Assembly (NCBI GenBank): GCA_009885605.1
Contig: VFKK01000280.1
Location: 1-13,087 of the forward strand
Direction of reading: 5' to 3'
Length of the DNA stretch: 13,087 nucleotides
From: Cyclobacteriaceae bacterium
Lineage (GTDB): Bacteria; Bacteroidota; Bacteroidia; Cytophagales; Cyclobacteriaceae
The notes beneath the pieces were generated by a model, which saw only the letters and a list, made by a program, of their open reading frames with translations, did not search any database and was not told where the DNA came from. Numbering within the stretch: position 1 is the first letter of the stretch; every line of letters begins with the position of its first letter. A program made the position numbers and the translations under genes. This document shows positions 5,972 through 13,087 of this stretch, piece by piece.

Positions 5972-6985
5972 CTAAATTTTCATTTTGGCCAAAGGAGTGA
6001 CATCCATGGAGGAGAATTCACCCTTTTGATATTTGTAATGGGCTGCCATGGCAATCATGGCGGCATTGTCTGTACAGTATTCGAATTTTGGGACGTACAG
6101 GTTCCATCCTTTTTTCGCCGCCAATTCTTTGAGCGTGTTTCGCAGTCCTGAGTTTGCAGAAACCCCGCCAGCAATCGCGATTTCTTTCAGTCCATATTGA
6201 TTCACTGCCTCTTTCAACTTGATCAGCAGCATCTCAATCAGTGAGTATTGGATGCTTGCACAAAGATCGGGTAAGTTTTCCTCAATAAATTGAGGATTTA
6301 CCTTCAATTGATCCCTGAGAAAGTATAAAACCGCAGTCTTGATCCCACTAAAAGAATAATTCAGTGCAGGCATTCGGGTTATAGGAAACTGAAATGCTCT
6401 GGGATTCCCCTGAGCGGCATATTTATCGATTAAAGGTCCGCCCGGATATGGCAAACCAAGCAATTTTGCCGTCTTGTCAAAAGCCTCCCCTACCGCATCA
6501 TCCTGAGTTTCCCCGATCACTTCCATCTCCAAATGGTCTTTGACCAAAACCAATTGGGTATGTCCTCCACTCACTGTCAGGCAGATAAATGGAAAAGAAG
6601 GTTTTGGATCTTCGATGAAATGTGCCAAAACATGCGCCTGCATGTGATTCACCTCGATTAATGGAATTTTTTGAGCATAGGCAAAAGCTTTTGCAAAACT
6701 CACTCCAACCAGAAGGGAACCCATAAGACCCGGACCACGTGTAAAAGCAACGGCACTGAATTTGTCCTTAGAAATCCCAGAGGAAGAAATTGCTTCAAGG
6801 ATGACCGGAATCAAGTTTTCCTGATGTGCGCGAGAGGCCAATTCAGGCACTACACCGCCATATTTCTCATGAACCGATTGCGTCGCCACAATATTATTAA
6901 GTACTTTGCCATTTAGTATAACAGAGGCAGAAGTCTCGTCACACGAGGATTCAATAGCTAGAATAGAAATATCGTTGGTACCCAT
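5972..6985 (-). CDS. tsaD: tRNA N6-adenosine threonylcarbamoyltransferase TsaD
   Basis: TsaD, with TsaB and TsaE, transfers the threonylcarbamoyl group from TC-AMP to A37 of ANN-decoding tRNAs (t6A), which keeps decoding accurate. The 337-residue protein is full length for the family. It has the ASKHA nucleotide-binding fold: ILAIESSCDETSAS at 8-21, the GGVVPELASRAHQ motif at 43-55, and VSGGHTQLVLV at 138-148. Metal ligands are H114 and H118 (NHMQAHVLAH) and D306 (CTDNAAMIA). The GGPLIDKYA loop and IAGGVSANSGLR are also intact. It is the first gene of the leftward cluster and its ATG (6985-6983) lies 5 bp from the tamB ATG on the other strand. Its promoter must therefore sit inside the tamB 5' coding end. 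Neither tsaB nor tsaE is in the window, and no RBS is visible. Confidence 0.97.
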   Translation of the reverse strand: MGTNDISILAIESSCDETSASVILNGKVLNNIVATQSVHEKYGGVVPELASRAHQENLIPVILEAISSSGISKDKFSAVAFTRGPGLMGSLLVGVSFAKAFAYAQKIPLIEVNHMQAHVLAHFIEDPKPSFPFICLTVSGGHTQLVLVKDHLEMEVIGETQDDAVGEAFDKTAKLLGLPYPGGPLIDKYAAQGNPRAFQFPITRMPALNYSFSGIKTAVLYFLRDQLKVNPQFIEENLPDLCASIQYSLIEMLLIKLKEAVNQYGLKEIAIAGGVSANSGLRNTLKELAAKKGWNLYVPKFEYCTDNAAMIAMAAHYKYQKGEFSSMDVTPLAKMKI

Positions 6986-7006
6986 TGGAAATGATCGCGA
7001 AAGTTA
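6970..7006. promoter_or_regulatory. Candidate -7 elements of the overlapping divergent tsaD and tamB promoters
   Basis: Only 5 bp (6986-6990) separate the two start codons. The best -7 match for tamB is TATCGTTG (6970-6977, plus strand), inside the tsaD start region. The best for tsaD is TAACTTTC (7006 to 6999, minus strand), inside tamB codons 3-6. Each misses TAnnTTTG by one base and neither has a clear TTG at the right distance. Both would give leaders of only about 7 nt. The true promoters may lie deeper in either gene. Confidence 0.2.
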
Positions 7007-10000
7007 AGTATTTTTTGCATAAAGCTTTCCACGTGACCCTTTGGGTGGTCTTTTCAATCTTTTTGCTATTCCTGATCCTGACTCTCAGCCTTCAGGTTAA
7101 TCTGGTTCAAAACTGGATGGTTGATAAGGTATCGGATTACCTCAATGAAAACTCCAACTTCACTACCGAGATTGGCCAAATTCGCCTGAATTGGTGGGAT
7201 GCACTTGAGCTCAAAGAAGTAAATATCACCGACCATCGGGATAGTCTGATGCTGCAATCCACCTCGATTCAGGCAGATTTTGAGTTGCTGTCTATGATTA
7301 CTCCCGGAGACCCTGTTATCAATGCCATCCGTCTTGAATATCCCCGAGTTCGAATGATTACTCACGAAGGAGATTCGGTGATGAACATTAATCTTTGGAT
7401 CAATGAACTCACTGAACTCTTTGGATCGCAGAAACCAAGTACCTCTCCTGTCAAATTCGGAATTAAATCCATCGAACTCCGACAGGCAGAATTCATCATG
7501 GTTAATTACAATTCTGAGCCTGTCGCAGAGGGGATAGATTTTAGTCGATTGAGATTTTCAGACATTACCGCAAATGCAACCGACTTTTACCTGGATGACG
7601 AGGACATCGGGATCAAAATCAAACTCTTATCAGGCAGGGAACTGACGTCAGGCCTTACAATTCAGGAATTCAAAACTGACTTGATTTTCACTCCTGAGTT
7701 TCTCGAACTTGATAAGCTGAGCTTAAAGACCAAGGATAGCCATATCAAAGATTATCTGAGACTTGAATATGCAAGTACCGCATCATTTTCCAACTTTTTG
7801 GAAGAGGTCGTGGTGATTGGGAGACTGGACGAAACAAAACTTGCTTTGAGTGATTTGAGGCCCTTTGTTCCATCATTACCGGAAATCAACGATATGATTT
7901 ACCTGAGCGGCGATATCACAGGCCCTGTTTCTGACATCAAATCGGAAGAATTTCTAATTCGGATAGGTGAAAAAACAGCCCTTTTTGGCTCATTTGAAAT
8001 AGATGGACTTCCTGAAATTCAGGAAACCTATCTTAACCTTTCTCTGAAAAACTCAACTATTCTGGCAAAAGACCTCAGGCCATATCTTCCTGAAAACGTC
8101 CATAAACAAATTCAAAAGTTTAATAACATCATTCTCGATGCTGACTTTACGGGCTATTTGGAAAGGTTTATTCTAAATGGTGTGATCAAAACCAGTATTG
8201 GATCTATTGATGGCCGGATCAATTATGACCTTGTGAAAGGCACTCCAACAGTCGTTTCAAGGGTGAGAATCACTAATCTCGACATGGGCATTTTGGCTGA
8301 AAATCCAGCCCTCTTGCAAAAAATCAGTTTGGATGGAAATGTGAATTTAAAAGGCAATTCCATTAAAGACATGCTCCTTGACCTGGATGCCAATATTTCA
8401 CAGGTCGGAATCAATAATTACAATTATGTCAATATCAAGACGGATGCGACGTATGGTCTCGATCTCTTTAAGGGAAATCTGAGCATTAACGATCCGAACT
8501 TGAAAATGCAGGCTAAGGGGATTGTAAATCTGAAAGAGTCCATTGATTCTGTGAGGATGGAAGTGAAACTCGATACAGCTTTTCTGGACAGGCTAAATCT
8601 TGTTGAAAAACCTACCTTCATCAGTGGGAATATGTCCATTGACACCAAAGGGATCGAGATTGACGATCTTCAGGGAATCGCACGTTTCAATGACATCAAA
8701 GTCGGATATGATAATCGATTTTTGGATGTAGGTGATTTCTTTTTCCAGTCCCTGTTTGCGGGTGGTACCCGGACTATCTCGCTGAATTCGGACTATGTTG
8801 TTGCCGGAGCTTCCGGCCAATTTAACCTGCAGCAAATGGGAAGCGATCTACAGATTCTGGTTGATCAGTATGTATCTATTATTCTGAATGAAGAGCAGCC
8901 CCTCGCGGATTTAGCGAGAAATTTCTCGGAAACGTACAGCCTCGATCTCAATGTGAGAATGGCTAACATAAATCCGATCGTCCAGCTTTTTTATCCGGAT
9001 TTCAAAATCTCAAAAAACACAATTCTCGAAGGGGCTTTTTATCAAACTCCCGAGAACACCATTTTTAACTTCTTCAGCAGCGTCGACTCCCTTACCTATC
9101 AGGGAAACACCGCTCTTGCTACAAATATTGACTTTAACACTTCCAAAATCATCAATAGCAAGGAAATTTTAGCGTCTTTCTATGTGTATTCAAAAGCTCA
9201 ACATATCGGGAAGGAAGTGAAATTCACGAACCTTGGATTGGAAGCCATCTGGAATCAAAATGAAGTTGATCTCGACTTTTCTCTTGATCAGGACTCTACT
9301 CAAAGCTCGGCAAGAATTAAAGCAACCACTCAATTTGCAGCCCAAAACACGAAACTCACTTTCAAAAAATCTCTGTTGAAAGTCCTGGATCGGGAATGGG
9401 AATTTGATCCGGACAACTCAATCACTCTTACGCCCGGGCTTATTACTTTTTCGAATGTGAAAATCTTCAATGAGGATCAATTCCTCTCTTTGGAAGGTTT
9501 GATCAGCGAAAACATTGAGGATAAGCTAAATCTTACCTTCAATAAAGTAAATATTGATTTGCTCAATACATTTACTACCGAAGACTTCGGTGGCACTGCA
9601 AACGGCCTGATTTCAATTTCAAATATCTACGAAAAACCCGTAATCGAAGGGGATGTGGGCGTCGTAATGCTATCCATCAATGACTTCCTGATTGGTGATT
9701 TACTTGCAAAAGCCCAACTTATAGAAGATCGATTTGAAATCAATATTGGAAATACGCTTCAAGGAAATAAGACACTTACTCTTGATGGTTCAATTGGATT
9801 GGTGGAACAGGATATTGACATCGATGTAAATTTTGACGGAGCAAGTTTGGTTGCATTGGAGCCATTCCTTTCCAATTACTTGTCAAATCTTGGCGGTACC
9901 ATAACGGGAGACTTAAAAATGCTTGGTACTTTGACCAAGCCCGAAATAGTAGGTTCCACTAGAGTGGATGCTGGGAAATTGAGGGTAAACTTCCTCAATA

Positions 10001-11592
10001 CATCCTACACCATGAATGGAAGTCTCATTTTCCAACCCAAAGAAGTAAACTTCAGGGAATTAGTCGTACGGGATTTGTACGGCCATCAGGCAAATTTTAC
10101 GGGAGGAATCAGGCATAACAATTTCCAAAATATTTACCTGGACATACGATCAAAGCTTACTAACTTTCAGGTACTGAATACTACCGACGAGGACAGTGAC
10201 GTATTCTATGGAAGGGCATTCGTAACCGGAACTTTGGATGTAATCGGTTCTACGACGAATCTGGATGTCAATGCCCGCGCTACCAGTCAGCCAAACACGG
10301 AAATTTACATTCCACTTTCAAGCAATAATGAACAATCGCAGGAGGATTTTATCCATATCATTAACGTGATGGATACGGTTCGATTGAAAGAAATTGCCGA
10401 AGATATCAACCGCCTGGAAATCGAAAATATAAGAATGAACTTTGTCCTGGATATTACACCGGACGCGTATGCGGAGATCATCATCGACCCAAGAACCGGG
10501 GAAGGAATATCCGGCAGAGGTCGTGGGGTTTTGACTATGAATATTGATACTCAGGGAAACTTCAACCTGAGCGGCAATTACGAAATCTCAGAAGGACAGT
10601 ACAATTTCTCCTTGTACAATGTTGTAAAAAAACAATTTAGTGTTCAGCCGGGAGGAAGAATCACCTGGTATGGTGACCCATATCAAGGAATTATGAATTT
10701 AACAGCCGAATACAAAGAGAATTTATCTCTTCAGCCGTTGATGGCCAATAGTCCTACTGCCAATCCTGAAAACACGACATCTAGCAGACGCTATCCGACA
10801 AGAGTAATCATGAAAATGAGTGGAGAATTACTTTCTCCGGAAATTGAATTCGGTTTCAATTTTGATGAATTCCCAAATACCACCGAAAACCAAACGACCA
10901 TCGCAGCTTTCCAAAACAGGGTGGCTAATGATGATCAGGAAATGAACCGGCAGGTATTTTCAGTAATCATGACCCGTTCTTTCTCTCCCGAAGGTCAATT
11001 CTCCGGAGCCTCTTCTATTTCCTCAAGTTTGGGTCAGTTACTTTCTTCACAATTGAACAGCTTCATAGGTCAGATTGATCAAAACCTGGAAGTGCAAATA
11101 GATTTAGCTTCTTTGGACCAGAATGCCATGGAGAATTTCCAACTAAGTGTAGCCTATACGTTTCTGGGTGGCAGACTTCGGGTATCCCGAGATGGAGGAT
11201 TCACCGATAGTCAGGGAAATGCAGCAGCTACTTCTATCATTGGAGATTGGCAAGCTGAATATCAGCTATCAGAGGACGGAGTGTACAGAGTGAGAATATT
11301 CAATCGCAATAATTTCAATACGCTAACTTCGCTCTCCACGGCAAAAAACGTGACCACCTATGGTGTTTCTCTTTCTCAAAATGTTTCTTTCAATTCATTT
11401 AGCGAGCTATTTAAGAAAATCACCGGTAGAAGAGAAGCTAAACTCCGGATCAATGATACAGATGATTTTCTGAGAGATGATTATCAAAACGGTGAAAAAT
11501 GGACTCCCATCAAGCTGGACAAACTGGAAGAAAAAATGGATTCTCTCCGAATAATTCAGAACTACAGGCCACCGGATAAAGACGATTTTTAA
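6991..11592 (+). CDS. tamB: Translocation/assembly module protein TamB (AsmA-like, DUF490)
   Basis: TamB proteins are bridge-like, beta-rich inner-membrane-anchored proteins spanning the periplasm, linked to outer-membrane protein assembly and phospholipid transport. The 1,533-residue product begins MIAKVKYFLHKAFHVTLW and has one N-terminal membrane helix at about residues 14-36, then a very long stretch of short amphipathic beta strands facing the periplasm. Repeated units such as GTLTKPEIVGSTRVDAGKL fit the AsmA/TamB taco-shaped repeat. The C-terminal DUF490 domain (about 1175-1400) is recognisable from FNLSGNYEISEGQYNFSLYN and PGGRITWYGDPYQGIMNLTA. A polar tail rich in K, D and E follows. 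I start at ATG 6991; a TTG at 6985 is in frame but overlaps the tsaD start codon and adds nothing. No BamA-like partner (TamA/TamL) is in the window, so an unlinked partner is presumed. A 41-bp gap separates it from the photolyase gene. Confidence 0.93.
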   Translation: MIAKVKYFLHKAFHVTLWVVFSIFLLFLILTLSLQVNLVQNWMVDKVSDYLNENSNFTTEIGQIRLNWWDALELKEVNITDHRDSLMLQSTSIQADFELLSMITPGDPVINAIRLEYPRVRMITHEGDSVMNINLWINELTELFGSQKPSTSPVKFGIKSIELRQAEFIMVNYNSEPVAEGIDFSRLRFSDITANATDFYLDDEDIGIKIKLLSGRELTSGLTIQEFKTDLIFTPEFLELDKLSLKTKDSHIKDYLRLEYASTASFSNFLEEVVVIGRLDETKLALSDLRPFVPSLPEINDMIYLSGDITGPVSDIKSEEFLIRIGEKTALFGSFEIDGLPEIQETYLNLSLKNSTILAKDLRPYLPENVHKQIQKFNNIILDADFTGYLERFILNGVIKTSIGSIDGRINYDLVKGTPTVVSRVRITNLDMGILAENPALLQKISLDGNVNLKGNSIKDMLLDLDANISQVGINNYNYVNIKTDATYGLDLFKGNLSINDPNLKMQAKGIVNLKESIDSVRMEVKLDTAFLDRLNLVEKPTFISGNMSIDTKGIEIDDLQGIARFNDIKVGYDNRFLDVGDFFFQSLFAGGTRTISLNSDYVVAGASGQFNLQQMGSDLQILVDQYVSIILNEEQPLADLARNFSETYSLDLNVRMANINPIVQLFYPDFKISKNTILEGAFYQTPENTIFNFFSSVDSLTYQGNTALATNIDFNTSKIINSKEILASFYVYSKAQHIGKEVKFTNLGLEAIWNQNEVDLDFSLDQDSTQSSARIKATTQFAAQNTKLTFKKSLLKVLDREWEFDPDNSITLTPGLITFSNVKIFNEDQFLSLEGLISENIEDKLNLTFNKVNIDLLNTFTTEDFGGTANGLISISNIYEKPVIEGDVGVVMLSINDFLIGDLLAKAQLIEDRFEINIGNTLQGNKTLTLDGSIGLVEQDIDIDVNFDGASLVALEPFLSNYLSNLGGTITGDLKMLGTLTKPEIVGSTRVDAGKLRVNFLNTSYTMNGSLIFQPKEVNFRELVVRDLYGHQANFTGGIRHNNFQNIYLDIRSKLTNFQVLNTTDEDSDVFYGRAFVTGTLDVIGSTTNLDVNARATSQPNTEIYIPLSSNNEQSQEDFIHIINVMDTVRLKEIAEDINRLEIENIRMNFVLDITPDAYAEIIIDPRTGEGISGRGRGVLTMNIDTQGNFNLSGNYEISEGQYNFSLYNVVKKQFSVQPGGRITWYGDPYQGIMNLTAEYKENLSLQPLMANSPTANPENTTSSRRYPTRVIMKMSGELLSPEIEFGFNFDEFPNTTENQTTIAAFQNRVANDDQEMNRQVFSVIMTRSFSPEGQFSGASSISSSLGQLLSSQLNSFIGQIDQNLEVQIDLASLDQNAMENFQLSVAYTFLGGRLRVSRDGGFTDSQGNAAATSIIGDWQAEYQLSEDGVYRVRIFNRNNFNTLTSLSTAKNVTTYGVSLSQNVSFNSFSELFKKITGRREAKLRINDTDDFLRDDYQNGEKWTPIKLDKLEEKMDSLRIIQNYRPPDKDDF

Positions 11593-11633
11593 ACAATTTA
11601 GTCCCTTAGGTTCTTCTTTGAGAAAAGACGTCA

Positions 11634-12932
11634 ATGCAAAAAATTTCCCTTTATTGGTTTAGAAGAGACCTCAGACTTGAGGACAATACAGGCTTGTATT
11701 ATGCCTTACAGCAAGAGGAGAATGTGCTGCCTCTTTTCATTTTTGACAAAAACATTCTGGATAAACTGGAAGATAAATCCGACGCAAGAGTTGATTTTAT
11801 CCATCAACAGCTTTTGTCCATCCATCAGGAACTTGCCAATAAGGGGAGTTCGATCCTGGTAAAATATGGTAATCCGGAAGAAATCTTCCGGGAATTGTTC
11901 GGGGAATTTGACATTCAGGCCGTCTACACCAATCGTGACTATGAGCCTTATGCTAAAGAAAGGGATGGGGCTATTGATAAATTGCTGAAGGAAAAAAACA
12001 TCCCTTTTCTGACTTTCAAAGATCAGATGATTCTCGAACCGGGAGAAGTTCTGAACGGCTCAGGCGAGTTTTACAAAGTCTTCACTCCTTTTAGCAAAGT
12101 TTGGCTGGAAAAATTCAGAAATGCCAAAACCCAAGTTCTTTCCAATTACCAATGGAAAAAACTTTTTCTCACCAATCCCCTTCCGATCATTTCTCTTGAA
12201 GAAATGGGATTTGAGAAAACCACCCCGAACATTCCTCCCATCAAAGCTGATGAGGATATCATCGCTCATTACGATCAGACGAGAAATTTTCCGGCTCAAA
12301 ATGGTACATCCCGATTGGGAATTCATCTTCGATTCGGGACGATTTCCATTCGCCGACTTGCCCTGACTGCTGCCAAACTCAATGATACTTTTCTAAATGA
12401 ATTGATATGGAGGGAATTTTATATGACAATTTTGGCGTTCAATCCACAGGTGGTCGATCGGGCTTTCAAACCTCAATACGATCATATTCCCTGGAGAAAT
12501 AATGAGGCTGAATTTGAAGCCTGGTGCGAAGGGAAAACCGGTTACCCGATTGTTGATGCCGGCATGCGGGAGCTCAATTCCACCGGCTATATGCACAACC
12601 GCGTGAGAATGATCGTTGCTTCGTTCCTGACAAAACACCTCCTGATCGACTGGAAATGGGGAGAAGCATATTTTGCAAAGAAATTGCTGGATTTTGAGTT
12701 AGCTTCAAACAATGGTGGCTGGCAATGGGCCGCCGGAACAGGCACAGATGCACAGCCTTACTTCAGGATATTCAATCCCGAATCTCAGACAGAGAAATTT
12801 GACAAAGACCTTAAGTACATCAAAAAGTGGATCCCGGAGTTTGGAACGAGTCAATATCCAAAACCGATCGTGGATCATAAATTTGCCAGGGTACGAGCCT
12901 TGGACACATACAAACAAGCACTAAACCAATGA
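11634..12932 (+). CDS. phr: Class I cryptochrome/DNA photolyase (deoxyribodipyrimidine photolyase)
   Basis: This 432-residue flavoprotein uses blue light to reverse UV-induced cyclobutane pyrimidine dimers. The N-terminal alpha/beta antenna domain starts SLYWFRRDLRLEDN, typical of the family. The FAD-binding part has TSRLGIHLRFGTIS (225-238), ELIWREFY (256-263), WCEGKTGYPIVDAGMRELN, TGYMHNRVRM and NNGGWQWAAGTGTDAQPYF. By spacing against E. coli PhrB (W306, W359, W382), the electron-transfer tryptophans map to W287, W340 and W363, and all are present. This favours a repair-active CPD photolyase over a signalling cryptochrome, although sequence alone does not settle it. The start ATG lies 41 bp after tamB with no clear promoter or Shine-Dalgarno, so read-through from tamB is likely. 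Its TGA overlaps the next ATG (ATGA), implying coupling with the DUF2027-like gene. Confidence 0.94.
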   Translation: MQKISLYWFRRDLRLEDNTGLYYALQQEENVLPLFIFDKNILDKLEDKSDARVDFIHQQLLSIHQELANKGSSILVKYGNPEEIFRELFGEFDIQAVYTNRDYEPYAKERDGAIDKLLKEKNIPFLTFKDQMILEPGEVLNGSGEFYKVFTPFSKVWLEKFRNAKTQVLSNYQWKKLFLTNPLPIISLEEMGFEKTTPNIPPIKADEDIIAHYDQTRNFPAQNGTSRLGIHLRFGTISIRRLALTAAKLNDTFLNELIWREFYMTILAFNPQVVDRAFKPQYDHIPWRNNEAEFEAWCEGKTGYPIVDAGMRELNSTGYMHNRVRMIVASFLTKHLLIDWKWGEAYFAKKLLDFELASNNGGWQWAAGTGTDAQPYFRIFNPESQTEKFDKDLKYIKKWIPEFGTSQYPKPIVDHKFARVRALDTYKQALNQ

Positions 12933-13087
12933 ACATCGGTGACCGAGTAAGACTTCTGCACGGAAAAGAACAAGGGATAATTAAAAAGATATCCTCCAGT
13001 GGAAGAATTGAAATTGAAGTCGAGGATGGTTTTGTGATTCCAGCCATGAAATCGGAAGTAGTGATCATCAACGAAACCGAAAAGCAA
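12929..13087 (+). CDS. DUF2027/Smr-type protein, N-terminal part (runs off the right edge)
   Basis: Fifty-three codons are visible with no stop. The peptide starts MNIGDRVRLLHGKEQGIIKK, then RIEIEVEDGFVIPAMKSEVVII. This is a small SH3-like beta fold of the type that opens Bacteroidota DUF2027 proteins, which usually end in an Smr endonuclase-like domain beyond what can be seen here. The identification rests on the MxIGDxVRxL start and the DGFxIPxxxxEVV motif. The ATG sits inside the photolyase stop (ATGA), so translation is probably coupled. Function is unknown; members of the family with a full Smr domain are suspected nucleic-acid-acting proteins. Confidence 0.68.
   Translation, partial: MNIGDRVRLLHGKEQGIIKKISSSGRIEIEVEDGFVIPAMKSEVVIINETEKQ

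Noticed and set aside
6985..6990. TTG at 6985 as the tamB start.
   Set aside because: It overlaps the tsaD start codon, adds only two residues, and an ATG follows at 6991 directly before the basic residues and membrane helix.
7066..7365. 99-codon open frame on the minus strand inside tamB, upstream of tsaD.
   Set aside because: No recognisable motif; it mirrors tamB codons. It is worth only a note that tsaD promoters could lie in this area.
1..13087. Mobile element, CRISPR array, prophage or tRNA-linked island.
   Set aside because: No transposase, integrase, repeat array, tRNA or terminal inverted repeats were found; gene content and spacing look like core chromosome.

Overview
The window looks like ordinary chromosomal DNA of a Bacteroidota bacterium, most likely of the Cytophagales/Cyclobacteriaceae type. 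The evidence is moderate GC content, few Shine-Dalgarno sequences, promoter candidates of the TTG-N19-TAnnTTTG type, and gene families typical of that phylum: a long 889-residue GH63-like glucosidase, a TamB of about 1,530 residues, a no-signal-peptide SH3/NlpC-P60 family and a DUF2027-type protein. The genus is an inference. Apart from a 305-bp gap near the left edge, the window is almost fully coding. I see no rRNA, tRNA, CRISPR array, insertion sequence or phage gene.

Left edge (1-472): the 5' end of a leftward BlaI/MecI-type repressor gene, then a gap holding two TACA-N2-TGTA dyads. One dyad covers the predicted -7 element of the repressor promoter and the other covers its -33 element, the expected layout for autorepression. 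The right half of the gap holds a weaker promoter candidate with dyad symmetry in front of the glucosidase gene.

Rightward pair (473-3716): a cytoplasmic GH63-like glucosidase overlaps rnhB (RNase HII) by 26 bp. rnhB converges on the next gene, and both stop codons share a single CTAG.

Leftward cluster (3713-6985), read from its 5' end: tsaD (t6A tRNA modification), smpB (trans-translation), an SH3/NlpC-P60-like protein that has lost all three catalytic positions, an HNH endonuclease and a small exported lipocalin-like protein. The first four are separated by at most 3 bp or overlap, so they probably form one operon with two translation-quality genes at its head. The last gene follows after 67 bp.

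Rightward cluster (6991-13087): tamB (envelope biogenesis), a class I photolyase, and the start of a DUF2027/Smr-type gene that overlaps the photolyase by ATGA. tsaD and tamB are head to head with only 5 bp between start codons, so each promoter must lie inside, or right at the start of, the other gene.

No clear new multi-gene system is visible. The points most worth following up are the catalytically dead NlpC/P60 protein, the operator-on-promoter design at the left edge, and the 5-bp divergent tsaD/tamB junction.
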